Origin: Betaproteobacteria bacterium
GTDB lineage: Bacteria; Pseudomonadota; Gammaproteobacteria; Burkholderiales; JAHFRG01
DNA: 8,042 bases
Direction of reading: 5' to 3'
NCBI GenBank assembly: GCA_023258935.1
Contig: JAHFRG010000070.1
Coordinates: forward strand, 1 to 8,042
The position numbers and the translations under genes were made by a program. The notes beneath the pieces are model-generated. The model was not told the origin of the DNA and ran no database searches. It was given only the letters and a program-made list of their open reading frames with translations. Below, in pieces: positions 1-5,629 of the stretch (within the stretch, counting starts at the first letter, position 1; every line of letters begins with the position of its first letter).

Positions 1-48
1 GCCGTCATCGTACCAAAGGCAGATCGTGTTCTTTGCAATATTTGTCAT
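1..48 (-). CDS. VOC/PhnB-like protein, N-terminal 16 residues only (cut by window edge)
   Basis: The reading frame starts at ATG 48-46 and runs off the left edge after 16 residues, MTNIAKNTICLWYDDG. This resembles the opening of small vicinal-oxygen-chelate proteins of the PhnB / 3-demethylubiquinone-methyltransferase-like group, in which a first beta strand with an L-W-[YF]-D pattern precedes a conserved run of acidic residues and alanines. A strong ribosome binding site, GGAGAGG at 59-53, lies 4 nt before the ATG and fixes the start. The gene follows the attC site at 114-170 in the same orientation, so it is the ORF of the next cassette in an integron array. Small VOC proteins are known as integron cassette cargo. 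The assignment depends on 16 residues and is tentative; that it is a real coding start is more secure. Confidence 0.55.
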   Translation of the reverse strand, partial: MTNIAKNTICLWYDDG

Positions 49-113
49 GTCACCTCTCCGTTGAGATTAGGGTTTTCGCTGTTCAGCACGGCTTCAATAT
101 GTTTCGCATAGCG
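49..113 (-). other. Cassette leader between attC and the VOC-like ORF
   Basis: These 65 bases separate the attC core site from the downstream ATG. They contain the ribosome binding site of the VOC-like gene and a possible 8-codon peptide (ATG at 109-107, stop at 85-83, reading MRNILKPC). I see no ribosome binding site for that peptide and no reason to call it a gene. Leaders of this length are normal in integron cassettes. Confidence 0.4.
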
Positions 114-170
114 GTCTAACGTCATGTTGAGCGGCGCGCTTCAGCGCGTCCGCTCGAACTAAAGTTAGGC
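114..170 (-). repeat. attC: Integron attC recombination site (59-base-element type), 57 bp
   Basis: Read on the minus strand, the site starts with the core GCCTAAC (170-164, fits RYYYAAC) and ends with GTTAGAC (120-114, fits GTTRRRY). Between them lie imperfect inverted arms. On the plus strand GTTGAGCGG (126-134) pairs with CCGCTCGAAC (150-159), leaving G156 unpaired, and CGCGC (135-139) pairs with GCGCG (144-148) across a TTCA loop, leaving T149 unpaired. One extrahelical G and one T on the bottom strand are the known polarity determinants used by integron integrases. They place the recombinogenic strand on the plus strand, so the cassettes are coded on the minus strand, which agrees with both flanking ORFs. 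Strand exchange would fall between G120 and T119. The length is typical of short mobile-type attC sites. Confidence 0.93.
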
Positions 171-886
171 GTATGTCCCATGGGGCCGGTGTTAACTAAT
201 TGATGTTGCCATTTCTGTGGTGCCGTTGAACATCAGAATATCCCGGAAGCTGTGCGATGGCAGCTGGCGCCTTACTTCTTGTGTTAGCAGGTTCCAGTCG
301 TCAGGCGTGTAGAGACTGTTCAAGCTGCATTGAACAACCAACGACGTGTTGGGAGGGTAAGAAATCTCCGCCTTTTGCGCGATTTGAGCCAGAACGATGG
401 GCACGAAGCTCCCGACGTGCTCCGTATTTGTAAACACAATAGGCTTTGACTGAACGGGCTCTCCTCTCGGCTTACTAATGCCGTCCGGTGCGAACGCCGC
501 TTTGCCCTGGGAGAGCAGCTTCCAAATCCAATGCTCGTTCGCATGCATGGCTGAGGTCGCCTCCAAGTAGGCGAGTGCAGGGTAGTAGCCTTTGTCTACG
601 TAGTCACCCTTTTGGTGGAGTTCGGCGTCAAAGGATTGACTGCCGTCGAGCCATCGCACTGAGATGTATCGCCCTGGGCGGTAGTACGTTTGCACGTACC
701 GACAGATCGGCAGTAACTCTTCCAAAAGCCTCTTATGGGCGGAGGTGGCGCGAAGCCGCAGCCGATCAGGTCCATCAGGAGCGCTTCGCAAGCGCTCGAA
801 CACTGCGTAAGTCTTGGCGCAAAACGCAAGGCCGTCGATCAAAGTGCCATTGAGTTCCGCGAGAACGCAGTCTTCCATACGCCTAA
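120..886 (-). mobile_element. Complete integron gene cassette, about 767 bp
   Basis: The cassette is bounded by two GTTRRRY cores on the minus strand: GTTAGGC at 887-881 upstream of the ORF and GTTAGAC at 120-114 at the end of the attC site. Cutting each between G and TT gives a unit of about 767 bp holding one ORF (192-878) and its attC. The ORF begins 2 nt after the upstream core and ends 21 nt before the attC, the compact layout typical of cassettes. It has no promoter of its own that I can see. The upstream core is not preceded by a recognisable attC or integrase-linked attI, so this is the argS-proximal end of the array. Confidence 0.85.
192..878 (-). CDS. Hypothetical cassette protein, 228 aa, possible PD-(D/E)XK-like fold
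   Basis: I do not recognise this protein. The frame stays open upstream as far as 1019, but I chose ATG 878-876 because it lies 2 nt inside the cassette core site GTTAGGC (887-881); the longer form would include non-cassette DNA and the argS promoter. Translation starts MEDCVLAELNGTL. No signal peptide or membrane segment is visible. The middle contains FDAEL (83-87), then LEATSAMH (105-112), a lysine in IAQKAEISYP (166-175), and a hydrophobic strand LVVQC (180-184). The D...E-x-T order followed by a K/Y-rich helix and strand recalls degenerate PD-(D/E)XK nuclease-like proteins common on mobile DNA, but this is inference from a pattern. The C-terminal part has W195 and a final Ser/Thr-rich tail. 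A weak AGG 5 nt from the ATG overlaps the core site, so translation may be inefficient. Confidence 0.75.
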   Translation of the reverse strand: MEDCVLAELNGTLIDGLAFCAKTYAVFERLRSAPDGPDRLRLRATSAHKRLLEELLPICRYVQTYYRPGRYISVRWLDGSQSFDAELHQKGDYVDKGYYPALAYLEATSAMHANEHWIWKLLSQGKAAFAPDGISKPRGEPVQSKPIVFTNTEHVGSFVPIVLAQIAQKAEISYPPNTSLVVQCSLNSLYTPDDWNLLTQEVRRQLPSHSFRDILMFNGTTEMATSIS

Positions 887-887
887 C
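881..887 (-). other. Cassette core site (GTTRRRY) at the argS-side end of the array
   Basis: GTTAGGC on the minus strand is identical to the plus-strand right core of the attC at 164-170 and lies 2 nt before the cassette ATG. No partner RYYYAAC with paired arms was found in the roughly 150 bp beyond it, so it is either the residue of an attI or a secondary-site insertion point rather than a second complete attC. Confidence 0.7.
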
Positions 888-888
888 T

Positions 889-913
889 AAAAATGGGCAC
901 CAATAGGGGTGCC
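889..913 (-). terminator. Terminator-like hairpin upstream of the cassette
   Basis: On the minus strand GGCACC (913-908) can pair with GGTGCC (901-896) across a 6-nt loop. The stem is followed after two bases by five T residues (893-889). The stem is only six base pairs but GC-rich. It points toward the cassette and would stop minus-strand transcription coming from the argS side about 10 nt before the cassette ORF. It may be a relic terminator of a gene that once lay here. No experimental support is possible from sequence alone. Confidence 0.4.
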
Positions 914-983
914 TAATCCGTCCAATTTTGCCTTTTGCGACTTCATACTGCAAACAATTAAACCCGTTTCGAAGTGCTCCAGC

Positions 984-1021
984 TTTAGGGCGGAGAGGGG
1001 CTTCGCGGTATAATAACACCC
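984..1021 (+). promoter_or_regulatory. Probable sigma-70-type promoter of the argS operon
   Basis: A perfect TATAAT (-10) occupies 1009-1014. About 18 nt upstream lies only a weak -35 candidate, TTAGGG/TTTAGG, around 984-990. Transcription would begin near 1020-1022, giving a leader of roughly 25 nt before the argS start. It is the only strong -10 hexamer I see between the cassette and argS and is correctly placed for the four-gene operon. Confidence 0.55.
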
Positions 1022-1044
1022 CTTTGTTCCATATCTATTAAACC

Positions 1045-2772
1045 TTGGATTTGAAATCCCATCTGACTCAACTTTTTGCTGAAGCACTCGGCAAAATTGC
1101 GCCGTCTCAGCCGGCGTCCTTGATTCAGCTCGAGCGCCCCAAGCAGGAAAGTCACGGCGATTACGCTTGCAATCTCGCATTGCTGCTGGCCAAGCCGTTG
1201 CACCGCAGTCCACGCGATATCGCCGCGGCTCTGCTCGCTGCGCTGCCGGCTTCACCCAATGTGGAAAAGGCGGAAATCGCCGGCGCCGGCTTCATCAATT
1301 TGTTTCTCAAACCCTTCGCGAAGCAGCAAGTCATACCGCACATTCTGAACACCAGTGAAGCTTACGGCAGCAGCCGTCTTGGTGCAGGCAAAAAAATCCA
1401 GGTTGAATTCGTTTCCGCCAATCCCACAGGGCCCTTGCATGTCGGCCATGGGCGCGGCGCAGCTTTCGGCGCAAGCCTCGCCAATGTGCTGGATGCCGCC
1501 GGTTATCAGGTGTCGCGCGAGTTTTATGTGAATGACGCCGGCAGGCAAATGGATATCCTCGTACTATCCACCTGGCTGCGCTATCTTGAGTTGGTGGGCG
1601 AGAGCATTGCCTTCCCCTCCAACGCCTACCAGGGCGATTACGTGCGCGCCATGGCAAAAAGAATTGTTGAGACGCACTCAAAACAGTATGTGCGCGAGCA
1701 AAAAGCTGTATTGCAAAGCGTGACCGATTCGCAGTCCGATCCCGAGGCGCATCTTGACGGCCTGATAGCCAATGCCAAAAAACTGCTGGGCAAGGATTAC
1801 GCTGATATTCATCGCTTCGTCCTAACCGAACAACTGAATGATTGCCGCAGTGACCTCGAGGAATTCGGCGTGACTTTCGACACATGGTTCTCGGAAAAAT
1901 CGCTGTTCGACTCAGGCCAAGCCGAGCGCGCCATCGCTCTGCTCGAAAACAAAGGGTATATCTACGTCAAAGACGGCGCCAAGTGGTTCAGCTCGAGCAA
2001 ATTCGGCGACGAAAAAGACCGGGTCGTGCAGCGCGAAAACGGCGAGTTCACTTACTTCGCAGGAGATATCGCCTATCACCTTGACAAATTTGAGCGCGGC
2101 TTCCAGCGCGTGATTGATATCTGGGGCGCAGACCACCACGGCTATATCGCCCGCGTCAAGGGCGCATTGCAGGCGTTGGGGTTTGATCCGGAGAGGATTA
2201 CCGTCGCGCTGGTGCAATTCGCCGTGCTTTACCGCAATGGCAAGAAAGTTCCGATGTCCACCCGTTCCGGCGAATTCGTTACCCTGCGCGAACTGCGGCG
2301 GGAAGTCGGCAACGACGCCGCGCGCTTTTTCTACGTGCTGCGCAAAAGCGACCAGCATCTTGATTTCGACCTCGACCTTGCGAAATCACAAAGCAACGAA
2401 AACCCGGTGTACTACGTGCAATATGCGCACGCCCGGATTTGCAGCGTGCTGCAGGAATGGGGCGGTGACGCCGCGACTCTCTCGCAGGCGGACACTTCGC
2501 CGCTAACTAGTTCGCACGAGTTTGCGCTGCTGCGATGCCTGATGGACTACCCCGAAATCGTGGAAGGATCTGCGCGGGAGTTTTCTCCGCATCTCATCGC
2601 GTTTTATCTCAAAGAACTGGCTGCGGAGTTTCACAGCTATTACAATGCAACGCGTTTTCTGGTGCCCGAAGCGCAAATCCGGAGCGCGCGTCTTGCGCTG
2701 GTCACCGCGATACGCCAGGTGTTGCGCAACGGACTGCGCCTGCTAGGTGTCAGCTGTCCTGAAAAAATGTAG
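1045..2772 (+). CDS. argS: Arginyl-tRNA synthetase
   Basis: Class I aminoacyl-tRNA synthetase that charges tRNA-Arg with arginine in the cytoplasm; essential. The 575-aa length is normal for bacterial ArgS. The N-terminal tRNA-recognition (Add-1) domain covers about residues 1-85. The Rossmann catalytic core follows, with the HIGH-type motif HVGH (132-135) inside ANPTGPLHVGHGRG (125-138), the GADHHGYIAR block (361-370) and a KMSKS-equivalent MSTR (404-407). The DALR anticodon-binding domain fills about 455-575 and ends in the family-typical LLGVS-CPEKM tail. The start is TTG at 1045: an in-frame TAA at 1039 closes the frame upstream, there is no nearby ATG, and the first residues (MDLKSHLTQLF) match the usual ArgS N terminus. 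No clear Shine-Dalgarno sequence precedes it. First gene of an operon; the next gene starts 9 nt after its stop. Confidence 0.97.
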   Translation: MDLKSHLTQLFAEALGKIAPSQPASLIQLERPKQESHGDYACNLALLLAKPLHRSPRDIAAALLAALPASPNVEKAEIAGAGFINLFLKPFAKQQVIPHILNTSEAYGSSRLGAGKKIQVEFVSANPTGPLHVGHGRGAAFGASLANVLDAAGYQVSREFYVNDAGRQMDILVLSTWLRYLELVGESIAFPSNAYQGDYVRAMAKRIVETHSKQYVREQKAVLQSVTDSQSDPEAHLDGLIANAKKLLGKDYADIHRFVLTEQLNDCRSDLEEFGVTFDTWFSEKSLFDSGQAERAIALLENKGYIYVKDGAKWFSSSKFGDEKDRVVQRENGEFTYFAGDIAYHLDKFERGFQRVIDIWGADHHGYIARVKGALQALGFDPERITVALVQFAVLYRNGKKVPMSTRSGEFVTLRELRREVGNDAARFFYVLRKSDQHLDFDLDLAKSQSNENPVYYVQYAHARICSVLQEWGGDAATLSQADTSPLTSSHEFALLRCLMDYPEIVEGSAREFSPHLIAFYLKELAAEFHSYYNATRFLVPEAQIRSARLALVTAIRQVLRNGLRLLGVSCPEKM

Positions 2773-2781
2773 GATATACGA

Positions 2782-3393
2782 GTGTCCAGGGATTATAAAA
2801 CCGATTCCAGTAAATCGAGCTCAGGCAATAGCGGCAGCTCCTTTCTACTCGGTCTTTTTGTCGGATTGATTCTGGGCTTGAGCGTCGCTCTGGTGGTCGC
2901 CTGGTATATCAACAAATTACCCAGCCCGTTTGTAAGCCGCGACAAACCCCCGGCGAGCTTACTCGGCAGCGAAATAAAAGTCGAGCCGCCCGCTCCTCAG
3001 GCCGCGCCAAAACAGGAGGAAAAACAGGCCAAGGCAGCTCCTAAAGACAAACCGCGCTTTGATTTTTACAAAATCCTGCCGGGAGTTGAAGAGACAGTCA
3101 CTGAAAAGGACTTGAAACAAGCCGCAAAGCAGCCCAATCCAACCAAGGATATCTATTTTCTCCAAGCGGGCGCTTTCCAAAATATGTCCGATGCTGACAA
3201 CCTAAAAGCCAAGCTTGCGTTATTAGGTGTTGAAGCCAAGATACAAAGTGCCACATTGGCCGATAAAGTCATATGGCACCGGGTGCGAGTGGGACCTTAC
3301 ACCAATGTTGACGATCTCAACCGCATGCGCGCCACTTTGAAACAGAACGGCATAGATACCAGCCTGATTAAGGTACACGATACTACCGCGTGA
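2782..3393 (+). CDS. Membrane-anchored SPOR-domain protein (FtsN-like)
   Basis: A 203-aa bitopic inner-membrane protein. A short Ser/Lys-rich cytoplasmic tail (1-20) precedes one transmembrane helix (about 21-43), then a Pro/Ala/Lys-rich low-complexity linker (about 47-90), a conserved-looking PRFDFYKILPG box (91-101) and a C-terminal SPOR domain (about 123-200, with FLQAGAFQ at 126-133 and VRVGPY at 168-173). SPOR domains bind denuded peptidoglycan glycan strands at the division septum, so a role in cell division or envelope maintenance is likely; equivalence to E. coli FtsN is inference. The start is GTG at 2782, with AGGA at 2771-2774 overlapping the argS stop and 7 nt of spacing. It sits between argS and dsbA in the same operon, an arrangement seen in Betaproteobacteria. 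Confidence 0.9.
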   Translation: MSRDYKTDSSKSSSGNSGSSFLLGLFVGLILGLSVALVVAWYINKLPSPFVSRDKPPASLLGSEIKVEPPAPQAAPKQEEKQAKAAPKDKPRFDFYKILPGVEETVTEKDLKQAAKQPNPTKDIYFLQAGAFQNMSDADNLKAKLALLGVEAKIQSATLADKVIWHRVRVGPYTNVDDLNRMRATLKQNGIDTSLIKVHDTTA

Positions 3394-3422
3394 TAGTCAG
3401 AAGAATTCAACAGGAGATATGG

Positions 3423-4061
3423 ATGAAATTACTCAAGTACTTGCTTTTGTCTTGCCTGCTGGCGGTTACGGGAGGCACGTTTGCTGCCGCGCCCATACTT
3501 AATAAAGACTACCGGCTGGTTAGCCCGTCTCAGCCTACCGAAACCGGCAACAAAATCGAGGTTATCGAATTTTTCTACTACGGCTGTTCACATTGTTACG
3601 ACCTAGAGCCATATCTCGAAAAATGGATGAGCAGTGCGCCAAAAGACGTGGCATTCCGTCGCATCCCCGCGGTGTTCCGCGATGACTGGGTACCGCTCAC
3701 CAAGACTTTTTACACGCTGGAAGCGCTGGGCGAAATCAATCGACTGCAAAGCGCTGTGTTTGAAGCCATTCATGTCAAACAAATCAATCTAAATAACGAG
3801 CAAACGTTGCTTGACTGGATGGAACAACACGGCGTGGACCGCAAGAAATTCGCTGATGCCTATAATTCATTCTCCATAAACAACCGGGCGGACTTCGCGA
3901 AGAAATTGACTCGAGCTTACGGCGTTGAGGGCACGCCTACGCTGGTGGTGGACGGCAAATACCTTACCGGACCCGGGATGACTGGCTCGCATGAAAGCGC
4001 ATTGCAGGTGGTCAACGAACTCATCAACAAAGCGCGACAGGAACGTTCTTCTAAACGCTGA
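3423..4061 (+). CDS. dsbA: Periplasmic thiol:disulfide interchange protein DsbA
   Basis: Periplasmic oxidoreductase that introduces disulfide bonds into exported proteins and is normally re-oxidised by DsbB. The 212-aa precursor begins MKLLKYLLLSCLLAV, a typical Sec signal peptide, with likely cleavage after Ala21 or Ala22. The thioredoxin-fold active site is C55-S-H-C58 in FFYYGCSHCYD, where most DsbA proteins have CPHC. The cis-proline is P172 in VEGTPTLVVDGKY. The alpha-helical insertion lies between them. I chose ATG 3423 rather than the upstream GTG at 3390 because AGGAG (3412-3416) is 6 nt before it and the signal peptide starts there. It is third in the argS operon, 29 nt after the SPOR gene, and its TGA overlaps the next ATG by one base. 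Confidence 0.93.
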   Translation: MKLLKYLLLSCLLAVTGGTFAAAPILNKDYRLVSPSQPTETGNKIEVIEFFYYGCSHCYDLEPYLEKWMSSAPKDVAFRRIPAVFRDDWVPLTKTFYTLEALGEINRLQSAVFEAIHVKQINLNNEQTLLDWMEQHGVDRKKFADAYNSFSINNRADFAKKLTRAYGVEGTPTLVVDGKYLTGPGMTGSHESALQVVNELINKARQERSSKR

Positions 4062-4822
4062 TGCCACTCAAGGTAGTGATCACCGGCGCATCGAGCGGCA
4101 TCGGTGAAGCGCTGGCGCGAGAATATGCAAAACAGGGCACGATCCTTGGCTTGATTGCGCGGCGCGCAGGAGCGCTTGCCCAGCTAAAGGACACGCTTCC
4201 CACCACCTGCCACACCTATGCCGCTGATGTGCGTGATGCTCAGGCGATGCAACAAGCGGCCGGCGATTTCATCAAGCAGCAGGGCTGCCCTGATGTGGTG
4301 ATCGCCAATGCCGGCATAAGCGGAGGCACTCTTACTGAACATCCGCAAGACCTGGAGGCTTTCCAGGCCATCCTCGATACCAACTTCATGGGAATGGTGA
4401 AAACCTTCCAGCCCTTCTTGGATGGAATGCGCGGGCAACGGCGCGGCATGCTGGTGGGGATTGCCAGCATCTCCGGATTCCGCGGTCTGCCCGGTGCAAG
4501 TGCTTACTCTGCTTCCAAGGCTGCTGCAATAAGCTATCTGGAAAGCCTGCGTGTGGAATTGCATGGTAGCGGTGTGAAGGTACTCACGGTTTGCCCGGGC
4601 TTTATTGCCACTCCGATGACCGCGAACAATCCCTACCCCATGCCTTTTATCATATCCTCGGAAGCTGCTGCCAAAAAAATAATTAGCGCGATCGCGTTAA
4701 GACGCAAATTCCTGGTTATCCCCTGGCAAATGGCGATTCTCGGTCGCATTCTGAAAATTCTTCCGCTATGGCTTTACGATCGGGAGTTTTCCAAAGCACC
4801 TCGCAAACCGCGCGGTCTTTAG
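4061..4822 (+). CDS. Short-chain dehydrogenase/reductase (classical SDR)
   Basis: A 253-aa NAD(P)-dependent oxidoreductase of the classical SDR family; the substrate cannot be deduced. The Rossmann nucleotide-binding motif TGASSGIG is at 8-15, with ARR at 33-35 suggesting NADPH preference. The structural NAG is at 83-85, the catalytic Asn is N108, and the Ser-Tyr-Lys triad is S136, Y149 and K153 (YSASK). The PG motif after the sixth strand is at 179-180. The C terminus (about 221-253) is hydrophobic then basic, with a WQMAILGRILKILPLWLY-like stretch that may lie on the membrane. ATG overlaps the dsbA stop (TGATG), and the only purine-rich candidate, AGGAA near 4039, is too far away, so translation is probably coupled to dsbA. 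Last gene of the operon; 4 bp separate its stop from the convergent yggU-like gene. Confidence 0.92.
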   Translation: MPLKVVITGASSGIGEALAREYAKQGTILGLIARRAGALAQLKDTLPTTCHTYAADVRDAQAMQQAAGDFIKQQGCPDVVIANAGISGGTLTEHPQDLEAFQAILDTNFMGMVKTFQPFLDGMRGQRRGMLVGIASISGFRGLPGASAYSASKAAAISYLESLRVELHGSGVKVLTVCPGFIATPMTANNPYPMPFIISSEAAAKKIISAIALRRKFLVIPWQMAILGRILKILPLWLYDREFSKAPRKPRGL

Positions 4823-4826
4823 CCCT

Positions 4827-5087
4827 TCAATCGGCGCAAAGCTTCTGTTTAATTTCCGCCTCGCTTAATTCCCCGATTTCCACGAGCTTTCTCGCCGAGG
4901 TGAGACCGGAGACGATACGCACCTTATCCTTGGGCAAACCCAGCGCTGCGGCGAGTATCCCCTGCGCGGCAAGATTCGCTTTGCCTTTTTCAGGAGCGGC
5001 ATTTACGCACACTTTAAGAGTGTCGCCCACCCACCCTGCAACACTGTTTCGCGACGACTTGGGCACGACCTTGATTTTGAGCTTCAT
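4827..5087 (-). CDS. yggU: DUF167 / YggU family protein
   Basis: A small 86-aa cytoplasmic protein of the UPF0235/DUF167 (YggU) family, whose biochemical function is not established. Family signatures are visible: KVVPKSSRN near the N terminus (6-14), the APEKGKAN box (31-38) and the second-half SGLTSARK block (60-67). Length is normal for the family. ATG 5087-5085 overlaps the TGA of the upstream macrodomain gene in an ATGA, so it is probably translated by coupling; AGGCG about 5 nt upstream could also serve as a ribosome binding site. In many proteobacteria yggU follows yggT near proC. Here it is instead the last gene of a lipase-macrodomain unit. The symbol is a family name, not proof of orthology. 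Confidence 0.88.
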   Translation of the reverse strand: MKLKIKVVPKSSRNSVAGWVGDTLKVCVNAAPEKGKANLAAQGILAAALGLPKDKVRIVSGLTSARKLVEIGELSEAEIKQKLCAD

Positions 5088-5629
5088 GCGACGCCTGCCA
5101 GTTCATCCAGGTATGCCTGATACACCGCTTCTTCAAAGCACACGAAATATACTTGCTGCATCGAAGGGCAAACTTGCAAGGTTGTCACGGTTTCGGCAAC
5201 CGCTATGGCACAGGCCTGCTCTATGGGGTAGCCATAAACACCGCAGCTGATCGCAGGAAAAGCCATAGATTGAATCTCATGTTCGAAGGCAAGCTTGAAA
5301 CTTTCCCGATAGCATGAAGCCAGCAATTCAGGCTCGCCGCTGTTGCCACCTTTCCACACCGGGCCGACGGTATGAATGACATGCCTGGCTTTGAGGTGGT
5401 AGCCTTTGGTGATTTTCGCCGCTCCGGTTTTGCAGCCGCCCAGAGTACGACACTCGGCCAGCAGTTGCGGTCCTGCCGCGCGGTGAATCGCGCCGTCCAC
5501 GCCGCCGCCTCCCAGCAGCGAGTTGTTCGCGGCGTTGACAATCGCATCCACAGTAAGGGCGGTGATATCGCCTCTAAATACCTTGATTCGGTCGGCTGCA
5601 CGGGACATCGTTTCAGTCCTATATTTCAT
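5084..5629 (-). CDS. Macrodomain ADP-ribose hydrolase (YmdB/MacroD-type)
   Basis: A 181-aa single-domain macro protein of the MacroD/YmdB class. Characterised members hydrolyse O-acetyl-ADP-ribose and remove mono-ADP-ribose from acidic residues. Motifs in order: GDIT (20-23) for adenine contact, VNAANNSLL (31-39), the glycine loop GGGGVDGAIH (40-49), CKTGAAKITKGY (66-77), VIHTVGPVW (84-92) and the second phosphate loop AISCGVYGYP (126-135). N35 and D45 match the ten-residue-spaced catalytic Asn/Asp pair of MacroD enzymes, so activity is expected. I chose ATG 5629 because it overlaps the lipase stop as ATGA; an internal ATG at 5608, with AGGA upstream, is a possible shorter start. Its own stop overlaps the yggU-like start in the same way. 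The pairing with a lipase-like gene suggests co-expression, though no joint pathway is known to me. Confidence 0.93.
   Translation of the reverse strand: MKYRTETMSRAADRIKVFRGDITALTVDAIVNAANNSLLGGGGVDGAIHRAAGPQLLAECRTLGGCKTGAAKITKGYHLKARHVIHTVGPVWKGGNSGEPELLASCYRESFKLAFEHEIQSMAFPAISCGVYGYPIEQACAIAVAETVTTLQVCPSMQQVYFVCFEEAVYQAYLDELAGVA

Noticed and set aside
83..109. Eight-codon peptide MRNILKPC in the cassette leader
   Set aside because: No ribosome binding site and very short; indistinguishable from chance.
879..1019. Extension of the 228-aa cassette ORF to an upstream ATG at 1019 (275 aa)
   Set aside because: The extra 47 codons cross the cassette core site and run into the argS promoter; the ATG at 878 sits exactly where cassette ORFs start.
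888..1044. Attachment site attI upstream of the cassette, suggested by a loose likeness to the class 1 attI leader (a short ORF starting MEQ and a CGCCCTAAA run on the minus strand)
   Set aside because: The CCCTAAA stretch is about 100 bp from the core site rather than next to it, spacing does not fit, and no integrase gene is present; the likeness is probably chance.
1331..1885. Long antisense reading frames inside argS and other genes
   Set aside because: They are arginine/cysteine-rich shadow translations of conserved genes without ribosome binding sites or recognisable domains.
3390..3422. Longer dsbA reading frame from GTG 3390
   Set aside because: It would place 11 charged residues before the signal peptide and has no ribosome binding site, whereas ATG 3423 has AGGAG 6 nt upstream.
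4809..4818. ACCGCGCGGT palindrome at the end of the dehydrogenase gene as a bidirectional terminator
   Set aside because: It has no loop and only a short T-run, and it lies within coding sequence at the convergent junction.
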